In this document: piece by piece, positions 28,501-39,446 of the stretch | Layout: each line of letters opens with the position of its first letter | Position numbering within the stretch: position 1 is the first letter of the stretch | NCBI RefSeq assembly: GCF_022376445.1 | Contig: NW_025955030.1 | Span: forward strand, 150,574-214,573 | Reading direction: 5' to 3' | DNA: 64,000 nucleotides | Source of the DNA: Fomitopsis serialis | Lineage: Eukaryota; Basidiomycota; Agaricomycetes; Polyporales; Fomitopsidaceae | The notes under the pieces: model-generated | Seen by the model: only the letters and a program-made list of their open reading frames with translations | Databases searched by the model: none | Told to the model about the DNA's origin: nothing | Translations under genes and position numbers: made by a program

Positions 28501-29840
28501 TAGCTGATTGTACTTGTGGACTGCGGCAAGTGAGTTTCATATTAGGACGCTCGTAGGATAGGGCTTACCGGTGTCCGTTGCGTCTTCAAGCCTGTGTCCG
28601 TCATGAAACTGACCGTTGCATGGAACCGTTTGGCGTTACGCAGACACTCCATCACTATGTTGACCTCCTCACTCCGGAGCTGATTCTCGATGCCCTCGAG
28701 AGCCCTCTCTAGACTGAGCCAGAAATTGATCTCCTGGGAGGCGGTACCAGACGAGACATCTCGTGACAGCTTCGTCACGGTCTGAATAGACTTGATCCAC
28801 TGGTTTACGTGCGAGTGAAGCGTGTTGAGGAAAGTGCTGTCGTTCAGTAGTTTTGACGGAATGTCGGAAATGCTCGGTCGCCGGCCGTCCGCTCGAGCCT
28901 GCTCGACGGTCCTTTGGATGATAGGATGGATGACGAGGTGTGTTTCGGGAATCTCGACGTTCTGCTGCAAATGAAGTAGAGATAGCTCCAGTTCCGCGAA
29001 CTTCTTCTTGGTCATCGGGATACCTGACCTATCATCAGCAAGGGCGACTACACACCAGACGTGTACATACCCATCTTGGAGTCTCCGCCGTCTTTCCCTC
29101 CATGTCGAGCACCAACAAAGGCCTCGAACCAGGGCTTCACCGCGTAGCTAACTACGGAGTGCAAGCTCTCATACGGCGTATCTTCTCCACCGAAAAGGTT
29201 CAGAACATGCAACTGAGTTGAAAGCGACGCTGTGGCATCCAGGATGGGGCCCCGCTTGATGATAGCAATAGTCATAACATGAGTCGAGTCGTAAGTCATC
29301 TGCAGCGTTAGCTTGTATGTGTAGGTCGGCGGGGCGTCCTCTGCAGGCAATGGTTACACGAGCGAACGGGCTGAGCAACGCAGTCAGCGCACCTTCGGCC
29401 TCGTCTTTCTTCTTCACGACGTATATCACACCGCCCCCCTCGCCGGCAAACCGGTGAACGCGCTCGTCGAACTCGTCATCGAACAGCGACTCGAGCTCTA
29501 CTGGGGATGCACCAATCATGGCTGGTAACAGGGCAAGCATGTACGTCCGGAGGACAGCGGGGTCAAACGTGGAAGCAGGACCGTCTGACAAGCCATCATG
29601 AAGGATCCCGTTGCCATTTCCATTCCCGTTAACGTGTGCGACGCCGTTGGGCGTGGAATAGGGCGGTATTGGAGACTCGATTGCGGCCATCGGCTGTGGC
29701 GGTTCCTTGGGCGCAAGGGACTCGTTGGACGAACCGAAAGCAGAAGATGGCCGGGACCGCGAAGACGAGCGACTGGACCAAGAAAAGACGCGGGGCAACG
29801 GCTTGCGATGGCCCGAGAAGTAGTGCTGCAGGGGATACAT
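25569..29840 (-). CDS. Cytoplasmic dynein heavy chain, N-terminal (tail) half
   Basis: This is the tail of cytoplasmic dynein heavy chain, which dimerises and binds intermediate and light intermediate chains. It moves nuclei and endosomes in hyphae. In order: [24 protein letters not shown] start region (about 29500), [56 protein letters not shown], and the DHC_N1 phrase [20 protein letters not shown] (about 28150). The last exon has [20 protein letters not shown] and ends [17 protein letters not shown] with TAG at 25569. The motor (AAA ring, stalk) is absent, and the next DNA holds TRM2. Agaricomycetes are known to split this gene in two, so the stop is expected. The ATG at 29840 ([10 protein letters not shown]) is the first clear one. 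A Pro/Ser-rich exon upstream (29890-30000) may belong to it. Confidence 0.85.
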
Positions 29841-30117
29841 GTCGGTCAACAGGTCTGAACCACGGCCTGCAGCGCTTACTTACCTGCGAGGAGGTTGAGG
29901 GACACGCGCTGAGAGTATGGTACACGCGTGGGCGGGTTCTCCGGGGCGGGTGAAGAAGAGGAAGAGGGCGGCGGGGCAGGTGCTGGCGGAGGAGCTGCGA
30001 GCTGCAGAAAGAGGCAAGTTGCCCGACGCGTAGCGCGATCACACCTGCACCGCCGGCGCTAATCCCAGACGGGTCTCTTCGGGAACAGCGCGACTCTCTT
30101 CCCCCCGCTCACCCGCC
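29841..30117. promoter_or_regulatory. Divergent 5' region, dynein tail / mitoribosomal gene
   Basis: The gap between start codons holds a Pro/Ser-rich open stretch on the minus strand (29890-30020) that may be the real first exon of the dynein gene. The remaining 100 bases must contain both promoters. Confidence 0.4.
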
Positions 30118-30762
30118 ATGCCTCGCAGACTAAAAGTGCCCCTCGGGCCCTCGCGCCTCTCGAAGGTCCTCGACATCCTCAAGAAGGAGCCACGCCCACA
30201 GCTCGACACCGTAAAGAGCCTGAGGCTCACGCTGGCGTTTCGGAATGACCACTTTGGGGCGAGGTGCGTTGGTATTCTGGACAGTCCTGTCTTGCTCGTA
30301 CCATTCATGCATGAGCACCGCAGGCATTTTGTGAAGGAGGACCTGCGTAGAATACGCTTCGTGAACCCCAACATGGACATCCAGGTCAACAAGGTCCCAA
30401 AGACCCCCGAAGAGCAATGGCCACCGGAACTGCAGGTCGAGTTCCGTGAGTACTATGTCCATGGCAGCTAAACAGTGTTGTCGCCCTCCATGAGGTCTCT
30501 GGACTGACTGTACGATTATGTAGACAATGGGACCACTCAAACGATCAATATGGACAAGAAGTGGTCCTCTTCCATATTCCAGGAGCTTATGGATTTGGCG
30601 GGTGGTACTCCCTGGCAGCGGTGGAAGAAGAAAAGGACAGCAGCTGGTCTACCCATTGTCGACCCTCCGACGCCGAAGGCTCCAAAGCCACCAAAGAGTA
30701 TCGAGGACATCCTCTTTGATCCTAACAGGCCGAAGACCGGCGCAGCTGCCATCCTTCCATAG
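30118..30762 (+). CDS. Mitochondrial ribosomal protein with L51/S25/CI-B8 domain
   Basis: Three exons (30118-30263, 30324-30445, 30524-30762) give 168 residues without any frame break. The thioredoxin-like L51/S25/CI-B8 domain is seen as LRLTLAFRNDHFGAR joined to HFVKEDLRRIRFVNPNMDIQ. The C-terminal extension has KWSSSIFQELMDLAGGTPWQ. The start MPRRLKVPLGPSRLSKVL is basic and can serve mitochondrial import. The best match by layout is the fungal large-subunit protein mL61 (Mrp49); mS25 or mL43 cannot be excluded from sequence alone. The first intron has a length divisible by three and is open, so it is easily misannotated as coding. Confidence 0.78.
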
Positions 30763-30877
30763 CACCGTTCGTAATGCTACAGTATCATTGGTAATGGAGT
30801 CCATTGCATGCAAGACCGGGGTCGCATTAGTGTGGTTCTACACTGACTGTTCGTGGGGGTCGTGATATAAACGTCGC

Positions 30878-31947
30878 TCATTCGGCTATCCACCCTGCAA
30901 TCCATATGAACAATCCTATCCCGACCAGCAAGCCTGCTATGTCGTCAAGGAATATTCCACCAATTTGCAGGTACGCCATGCCGTTCGTGATAATAGATGG
31001 CAGCGGAGGTGGTAAGTGCGGTAGCGCAAGGGCTAGCAGCATAGGCGGCTGCGGCGTATCCTGGATGCAAACAAGTCAAGCCGGGAGAGAGGACGGGGCA
31101 CGGAGATGACACTCACCACCCTAGAGAATATCCGCCACGAATGTAGAGCGAGCGTGAGAGCACTGAAAGCCCAGAAGAAAGGCTTCGGAGGGTCAGTCTT
31201 CGTACAAGGATGCGCAAACGTTACATCGACTCACTACTGGCTGTACTCCCCACCCATCACTCGGACTCTTCCATCCCAGCTCCGCCCACCGTCTCCATAC
31301 ACTATCGGACAGCAGACGATGTGTCCGAGTCTCGAATACATCTGGCTCTCTCCAGAGCACAAAGTAGATGAGCAGCATCCACGCCGCCGTCAGGTGTATG
31401 AACGGCAAGAGCTTCTGCAGGCGCGTTTTGGGTTTGGCGGCGGCGACTTTCTGTTGCGGTATGCCAGGCATGCCACCAGGCTGAGTCATGCTGGCCATCA
31501 TGGCAGCCAGCGGGTCCTCTCCCGGAGCAGAGGACGGTAGGGAAGGGAATGCGCCCGAAGCAGTCAGGGCTTCACGAAGCTGTCTCATCTGTTCCTCCTG
31601 CGAGGGAGGCAGCGGTGCACCAGCGCGGGTACCGGACGCCTGGGGCTTTGGTGCAGGTCGGGGAGCGGCTGCTGTCGATGTCGGCGTGGGCCTTGGCATG
31701 CTGGTTTGCTCCCCGACGAAGCTCTCCAGAGTGGGTCTGTTCGTGGGCAGCGGTGCCAGCGGAGGGTCTGTACATGTGGCGGGGATGAGGTGACGCGACA
31801 GGCGGGCCAGCGATGTATACATACCATCGTGCAGATAGGCAGACGCATCCTCGCCGCGCGCGGAGGAGGTGAGCCTTGCGAGACGGTCGCCGCCGCGAGC
31901 GAGGATGGCCTGTCTGCGAGCCTGTGCCTTGCTGCCGCGGATGACAT
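30878..31947 (-). CDS. GET2: GET complex membrane subunit Get2-like (CAML)
   Basis: This is probably the ER receptor subunit that, with Get1, releases tail-anchored proteins from Get3. The N-terminus has the basic Get3-binding stretch ARRQAILARGGDRLARLTSS. A Pro/Ala-rich linker and EEQMRQLREALTASG follow. Three hydrophobic segments then come: LLPFIHLTAAWMLLIYFVLW, FFWAFSALTLALHSW and IGGIFLDDIAGLLVGIGLFI. The last is followed by WIAGWIAE and TGA at 30878. The start at 31947 has an ACCACCATGTC context. One base seems missing near 31930 (between AAA and KAQARR). Introns include one at about 31767-31828. The order of motifs matches Get2, but sequence conservation in this family is low, so another three-helix ER protein is possible. 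Confidence 0.68.
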
Positions 31948-32079
31948 GGTGGTTTCGTGCAGTCGTACACGGAGGACGAGCCGCCACCGCGCTGCAACAG
32001 CCACAAACAGCGCCCGTCCTCGCGCTCCCGCTCGCGTGCATAGCGTCCTCCAACGTGTTCCTTCATCTCCGCTACCACC
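31948..32079. promoter_or_regulatory. Divergent promoter, GET2-like / ArfGAP
   Basis: Only 132 bases separate the two outward-facing ATGs. It is one of the shortest shared promoters in the window. GC-rich, no TATA box seen. Confidence 0.4.
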
Positions 32080-33444
<1,365 letters not shown>

Positions 33445-33605
33445 GGTACCGCTACTGTAGATTCCTTTGTGTGCACGTTGTGTTTTGTCAGTCTCGTTCT
33501 TATATCAGTGGGATTGGATTCCCTGTCATTTGTTTGTATATTGCTACCACACTCAACGGGAGAGGATGTCCAAGTGGGAAATGCTCTCAACTGTACTTGC
33601 GTGAA

Positions 33606-36425
33606 TCATGCTAAACCAAGATCCTACGCAGTTTCGATTGATGAGCTAGTTCCGTGGCCAGGAAATATGTCACCGTACCTTTTCGATGAGCCGCTCGCAA
33701 TGGGATGATACGAATTCTTGCTCGCCGTGAAGTATTCACGGCCAGGTCCCGGTCGACCTTGCTGACGTCCCTAACACCGGGCGGCAGAACTTCATGCGTC
33801 CCTTGACGACGCCGGTGCCGTCCTCGCCCGTGACCCACTTGGCCGCCTCGGGCGCGAGCGTCTTCGCCGCGGACGACTGGGGTCGAGGAACGCGACCTCG
33901 TAGAAGCGCAGCCGGATCTCGGCGTTCGTCGTCGTGGAGAACTTGTAGAGGCTGCCGAGGAGCGTGACATGCGTGGCGGGCAGGGCGGGGTAGCTGTGGA
34001 GGCGTTCGAGGAAGACGACTATGCAGATGGGCCGCGCGTTAGCAAGAAGTCCGGTCATGGAAGGAAAGCGACACACCGATCTGGTTGGAGCCGAAGCCCT
34101 CGAGGTCGGACTCCGTGAAGGGCAGGTTCGATACGTCGCTGGTGTGCGTGAGGCATCCCATTGGCGGCGAGCGCGTACGATTGTTCGGCGAGCGTCACGT
34201 CGTACTGCATTTTGACGGGCAGTTCTGTGCCCTCTCCGTAAAGCCAGCCCTGACGGCCATGTCAGCACGACAGATCCGCCTACTGGTGACACAGAGACCC
34301 ACATCCCAGTCGATGCTGTCCAACGCCTTGATCTTGTCTTTGTTGTGGGCCTCGTAGTAGCATACAATGCGACTTCCACTCGGCAGTGGTGATGCTCTTG
34401 CCCAGTACGTCGCCGCATAGTCGTAACATACGGAAGAAACATCCAGCCCGCCCAGAGTCTGTTCTGCAGCCCCATCCAATCTCAGAACCATGCCAAATCC
34501 CAGGCCGACGTACCAGGTGCAGAATCAGGTTCGACCCCTTCTCGTACGGGACTTTGCTGTACGCGTCATCCGGGTCCTCGCCCTTCTCGAAGTCAATCAC
34601 AGGCGCTGGTACTTCGGCCGGTCCTTGTACAGCTCGAGGTCGTCCTTCAAAGACTTGTACCCGATCAGGTAGTTGAAGCCGCGCTCGGCGGGCCCGTGCA
34701 GCAGCTGCAGGATCAGCCGCTCCATCCACGTCGTCCAGCCTTCGTTCAGCCAGAAGTGGGTCGAGTGCGCTTGTCTATGTAAATGTCCAGTGGGTCAGTG
34801 AGACGCGTGAGTCGGGGTGACGGGGTTGTTACGTTACACCGTTGCCGAACCATGAGTGAGAGAGCTCGTGGACCACGACATCGACCTGCCAGTCCGTCAG
34901 CAACCACATTCGACCGTTAATCAAGGTGTTAGACGTACTAGCGAACGATCGCCGACGAGGAGTGCTGTAGAAGCTCATGTGAGGATGAGGCTAGAGCTTG
35001 GTAGATGAATCTTACTTGGCGTGAGGAACGTCAAACATGCGTTTTCCTGTAACCCTTGTCTGAACAAGCCGAGTATGCTGCGGAAGCCACTGCTACCATT
35101 CCACCGTACGGGAACGAAGGGGGCAGAACGAGTACGTCGTACACACCAAATCTGTACGGCGGAAGCACGGTCTCCGCCTTCAACATGAAGCTCGTGGTGT
35201 GTCAGACAAACGCTCGTGCTGACAAGACAGACGGCGGAGCGCACTTGTTGATCGCATCGCCGAACTCCCAGTACGCAGCGTCGACGAACTCGGGCTCGGC
35301 CACACCAGCGCCACTCTGCCTCGATCGTGGCACGCGGTAGCACATTGCCTGCCGCGATGGCATAAGTAGGACGGGCACTGGCTAGAAAGAGAAGGTTAGA
35401 CGTCACTGTTGGTCCAGTCAGTCCGTCGGCCCGCGCCTTCAACACATGGCGAGTCAGCGGTTGATTGGACCGCCGGACGCAGTAGACTCGACGGCCAGCT
35501 GAGCCAGGCAGCGCGACTTTGGCTACGGCGGCCAGGAGCGGCACTTGTCCGGATCACTGGTCGACGTCCTATGGCACTTTTGTGCGGGCTAACAATAGAT
35601 AGTGTGGATGCGCACCTGGTTGTAGGTGTAGGTCACGACGTCCTTGCCGATCACCTTCCCGTCGTGTGCGGGGCCGTCGGAGGGCGGCGAGGCGCGGATG
35701 GCGGAGAGGAGGACGGGGATGGTGGAGCTACGTTCGCGGAGTAGGTCTTGCCATAAATATCAGACCATAGCATCGCGCTGGAAGTCGCTGGATACGCACG
35801 ATCTTCACGGACGGCGTGTCCTGCAGCGGCGCGAGGCTCCGCGCGTAGATGGGCTGGCACTGGCTGAAGAGGTAGGGGAAGGTCTTGCCTTGGGTTTGCC
35901 TGGCGAGTCGCTGGTCAATGCGGCACGACTTGAGGAAATCCACGTACTCCTTGTCCAGCCACTGGAGCGCCATGCAGTCCTTGGTGGTGCTGTAGTGGAT
36001 CGTGCTCTTGACTGTGTTACCTACTTTGAGGCCGGACGGCAGGGGCACATGGAGCGCTGCGCCCATAACCGGATGGCTGGGACCCAGCGTGAACTACTTA
36101 CAGGAAATCGAACTCAATGAGCGCTGTTCGCGGATGGACATTGTCGGACTGACCTTGACCTCTTGTCTCAACGAACGCCTTGTGCACATCCAGAGCGAGT
36201 GCATCCAGACTCAATGAAAGCGGCGCGTCAGTTATTGATGACTCATATACGACGGGTCGACGCATACACCAGCTCGTCCACGCCGTCCTCCCTCACTGTT
36301 AGAGTGTGGGTGACGGATCCGGAGATGACCTGCTTGGCCCAGTCGATGGTCCAGTCGAAGTGGACATGTTCTGAGGCGATGCTGGTGTAGTTCGCCTGGG
36401 TTGTAGGGTCGACGTCCACTGTCAT
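33606..36425 (-). CDS. LAP2: Leukotriene-A4-hydrolase-like M1 aminopeptidase
   Basis: This is a zinc metallopeptidase of family M1, LTA4H/Lap2 branch, with epoxide hydrolase and aminopeptidase activity in animals and yeast; it is cytosolic. From the ATG at 36425: YTSIASEHVHFDWTIDWAKQ, then KVGNTVKSTIHYSTTKDCMA. The exopeptidase motif GGMEN forms across an intron (about 35045-35115), followed by ACLTFLTPS. The zinc site VVHELSHSWFGNGV is near 34848-34888 and WLNEGWTTWMERLI near 34735. The C-terminal armadillo part has VVFLERLHSYPALPATHVTL and GRMKFCRPVFRDVSKVD. The last intron joins ERLIEK to DLGLA, TGA at 33606. Small frame slips occur near 33850-33900 and 34330-34450. Confidence 0.88.
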
Positions 36426-36626
36426 GGCTTCGTTTTGTATGTCTGCTTCACCTGTTGGGTACGAGAGTAACAAGCAGACGGAGAGGGACTGGAGATCGCA
36501 CGGCGAATCGATCTCCGATCACATGCATGCATCCCTCGATCACTCGCTGCCCGAACGCCACAGGAAACTTTGTTTGTCTATTAGCTCGAGCCCATCCCGT
36601 TCAGCATCCATCCACACGCCGCCCGC
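36426..36626. promoter_or_regulatory. Divergent promoter, M1 peptidase / RPA12
   Basis: This is a 201-base region between opposite ATGs. It contains two ATGCATGCAT-like stretches (36522-36532), otherwise nothing specific. Confidence 0.35.
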
Positions 36627-37228
36627 ATGCCCAGGCTAGCCGAAAAGATAGGTGAGCGGTAGCCTCATGCCCTCCAGGAACCGCTACAAAAATTTCCCGT
36701 CCGCTAGGCTCGCTGCTGTTCTGCCCGGACTGTGGCACGCTGCTCAATCTGCCCGAGGATGAGGTCGTCTATGTCAAGTGCGAGCAGTGCGGACACGAAG
36801 AGCCGGCAAGCTGTGCGTAGGACTGATATGAGCTGTCTGGGGGTGGTTGGCTGATGCGCGGGCAGCGTATGAGAACATCGAGATCATAACGCGCTCGCAC
36901 CCGGACGCGTTCCCGTCGCCGCTAAGACAGAAGGGCAAAACGCAGACGAAGGTTCACGAGGCGAACGACGCGCTGCTGAAGGTGACTGAGAAGTGTCCGG
37001 AGTGCGGGCACATGGAGGCCTATTCGCGGGAGATGCAGGTAAGGCGCGGAACTGCTCCTCAGTAGGCACTCATGCTGAACGCGCCCTTCTAGTTGCGGAG
37101 CGCAGACGAGGGGTCCACCATATTCTACACCGTAAGATCAATGGATTTCCCGGTTGTCGACCTGATGCTGACCAGTGTGTGACGGGCAGTGTGTCAAGTG
37201 TAAATACGGCTGGCGTGTCAACAACTGA
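36627..37228 (+). CDS. RPA12: RNA polymerase I subunit RPA12
   Basis: This is a small zinc-ribbon subunit of nucleolar RNA polymerase I, needed for RNA cleavage and termination. The five exons read cleanly. Exon 1 is 25 bases (MPRLAEKIG). Exon 2 has the first ribbon, LLFCPDCGTLLNL...CEQCGHEEPA. Exon 3 encodes AYENIEIITRSHPDAFPSPL and CPECGHMEAYSREMQ. Exon 4 has LRSADEGSTIFYT with the acidic Asp-Glu pair that, in the TFIIS-like ribbon, enters the active site. Exon 5 has CVKCKYGWRVNN, TGA at 37226-37228. The length of about 126 residues fits the family. No frame break. Confidence 0.92.
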
Positions 37229-37311
37229 GGAGGGCATGCGAGGCAGCAGGCGAGGGGTCTGGGGAACAATGACATACATACCCGGGTGCATCACGTATCC
37301 TGCCCGGCCAT

Positions 37312-37674
37312 CTACACGTACACGCCTGCGGTACAGAACAGAGCGACAACACCGAAGCCACCGAGGACGCTGGCGAGGGACGCGACGCCGGCTTCGCGGA
37401 TGGGGAGCTTGTCTTTTGGCAGTCTGTAGGTAGAATGGATGTACCGCATGAGCGTAGACTAGGCGTCATCAGGAACAGAGACGTACGTGGAGTAGTAGAA
37501 CGCCAGGACGAAAGTGGCGGTGAGGAGGACGAAGGCGAGATACGGCAGGAGGCCGACTGGGACTGAGGGGCAAACTGAGGGAGGGCGGCGTGCCTCGCCT
37601 GTGAACGCAAGAGGTTAGAGAGCAGCTGCAGCAGCGAGGGAGAGACGCACTGCGATGGCGGCGTGGTCGGACAT
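37312..37674 (-). CDS. OST5: Oligosaccharyltransferase subunit Ost5/TMEM258-like
   Basis: This is a tiny membrane subunit of the ER oligosaccharyltransferase (N-glycosylation). From the ATG at 37674, exon 1 gives MSDHAAIA. A middle exon encodes PVGLLPYLAFVLLTATFVLA followed by FYYST. The last exon encodes LPKDKLPIREAGVASLASVL then GGFGVVALFCTAGVYV and TAG at 37312. Two membrane helices and the terminal G(I/V)YV are hallmarks of the Ost5/TMEM258 family. The frame between exon 1 and the middle exon does not match, so one base may be missing near 37560-37600, or an additional splice site is used. The gene is convergent with RPA12, 83 bases away. Confidence 0.75.
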
Positions 37675-37945
37675 GGCTGGACTGGGAGGGGGTGGCTGGA
37701 GTGGCTGCGGGAGCGGGACTTGACGTGCGTGGCAGGCAAACACGCGTCATCAAACCCATATCAACCCGCCGCGCCCGCTCCTCCCTCCTCTCCTCAGCCA
37801 GAACCACCATCCCTCCCCCGTCTCAGTCCTCCTAAGTAACGCAAGGTACGTTCTCTCCTGTTCGCCAGCTCGTCTCTTTCTCATTCGCTGCCCTTGCACC
37901 GCAATTCGCGCCGTTCGCATCCGCCACGTCGCCACAACAGAAGCC
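37675..37945. promoter_or_regulatory. Divergent promoter, OST5 / YOP1
   Basis: This is a 271-base region, strongly pyrimidine-rich on the plus strand (37760-37900), which resembles the CT-rich leader typical of highly expressed fungal genes and fits YOP1. Confidence 0.4.
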
Positions 37946-38611
37946 ATGTCTGCCCAAAACTTCCAGCAGCACCCTGCCGTTCGGACGGCCCAGGACAAGG
38001 CCAACTACTACCTGCACCAGCTGGACAAGGAGGTCAGTCGCCGTGCTCGCTTCCGCGCTGGCAGCGCCTCTGACGGTTTCGTCATCACACGACACGTAGC
38101 TGTCAAAATACTCGCTCTTCACCTCGTTCGAGCAGCGCACCCAGGTCCCCAAGAGCTACGCGTTCATCGGCGCCGTCGCCATCCTCGCCGTCTTCCACTC
38201 CATCAACGTCTCCGCCGCCCCCGTGTCCAACCTCATCGGCTGGGCGCTCCCCGCCTATCTCTCCGTCAAGGCTCTCGAGACGCCCGGTCACCAGGACGAC
38301 ATCCAGTGGCTCACCTACTGGGTCGTCTTTGGTTTCTTCAACTTCCTCGAGAGCTTTGCCCTCCGTGTTGTCCTCTACTACTTCCCCTGGTACTTTGCCA
38401 CCAAGACCCTCTTCATCCTCTGGCTCCAGCTGCCTGCCTTCCGTGTATGTCTTCTTTCCCACGTGTCCCGCAGCCAGGCTCACTCATTTGTTCGCAGGGC
38501 GCACAAGCTCTGTATGGCACCGTCGTCAAGCCTGTGTTTGTCAACGTGCACCACAAGACGAGCTCAGCGACGACAACGAGCACGGAGCACGTTGCGGTCG
38601 CAGCGGAGTGA
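37946..38611 (+). CDS. YOP1: ER-shaping protein Yop1 (DP1/TB2/REEP family)
   Basis: It inserts hairpins that curve tubular ER membranes and partners with reticulons and Sey1/atlastin. Exon 1 runs from ATG 37946 (MSAQNFQQHPAV). After an intron at about 38033-38099 come SYAFIGAVAILAVFHSINVS, VSNLIGWALPAYLSVKALE, then DDIQWLTYWVVFGFFNFLES and FALRVVLYYFPWYFATKTLF. A second intron (about 38446-38497) leads to GAQALYGTVVKPVFVNVHHK and a Ser/Thr-rich end with TGA/38611. The TB2/DP1/HVA22 domain is complete and the frame is intact. Confidence 0.93.
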   Translation: MSAQNFQQHPAVRTAQDKANYYLHQLDKEVSRRARFRAGSASDGFVITRHVAVKILALHLVRAAHPGPQELRVHRRRRHPRRLPLHQRLRRPRVQPHRLGAPRLSLRQGSRDARSPGRHPVAHLLGRLWFLQLPRELCPPCCPLLLPLVLCHQDPLHPLAPAACLPCMSSFPRVPQPGSLICSQGAQALYGTVVKPVFVNVHHKTSSATTTSTEHVAVAAE

Positions 38612-39446
38612 TCTGCCTCGGTGCATCGTTCGGTTCCTTTCGCTGTTAACAAGTTCGTAGAGTGCTCGCTACCATGTCTTTCCGTTTCGCCACCTGGAGG
38701 CTTTTCTGTCTGGGTGTTGCGAGGAGTTGCAGGTGTGAAGGTGTTGGACGTCCTAGCCTGATTCGTATCATATGATGGTTGTGTATCTGACTGTTTACGA
38801 GTATTCACGATGTCATGACCCTGGACCGTATAGTGACTGAGACCGGATTCGCGTTAAGGCCGGCACTGCATGATGCAGACGCTGGGCTCGTGAGTTGGAA
38901 GCGGCGCGATCACGAACTGCTCGCGCGACGTCTTGTCCTTCTCGCGCGCGCTGGGCACAGTCCCCGCTGACGTTGTACAGATGCTTCGCGCCCTCAGCCA
39001 GAGGACCTGGACGGTCGCGCCGCAGATGCCCGAGGAGCCTGGAATGATCGACACCTTATGGAGGACAATATGGAGATGGGCGCGAGAAGCGCAGAGAATT
39101 GAAGGAAGGGCGAGCTAGGCTGGAAGCGGAGGCGTATTGGAGAGATGCTGGTATGTCCACCGCCCGCTGCCACACCGTCGCGGGGTCTCAGACGGCCTAT
39201 CGCCGTGCAGTGCATCGCGGAAGGGCGACCGTGGCACAGCGGGTTCATATCGCTTGTCGGGCGGGTGGGGCAGCACATGGGTGGGGGACGAGCGGGCGCG
39301 CCGTTGGTCGCGGATAAGCCTGTGACCCTCCATCAAGCATCCCTGTCGCGCACGCACTATACGCTCGCCATCATATAACATGCGCATGGCCGCCCTCCCC
39401 CCATCCTCTTCCCCTTCGCACCCGCCCGCCCCTTCTCGCGCCAGAC
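38612..39446. other. Unassigned 0.83-kb region, possible small minus-strand gene
   Basis: It holds the 3' UTR of YOP1 and the promoter of the UNC93-like gene. Between about 38860 and 39290 the minus strand has a protein-like run (AREKDKTSREQFVIAPLPTH, then EPSVCIMQCRP and TAA at 38862), with KHLYNVSG in the neighbouring frame just before it. This would fit a short gene with one base missing near 38960, start unknown. I do not recognise it. An ATG at 39387 on the same strand opens a 90-codon frame of low quality. Confidence 0.3.

Noticed and set aside
36522..36532. ATGCATGCAT as an operator-like palindrome
   Set aside because: Short, common by chance, and without a second copy or known binding factor in this context.
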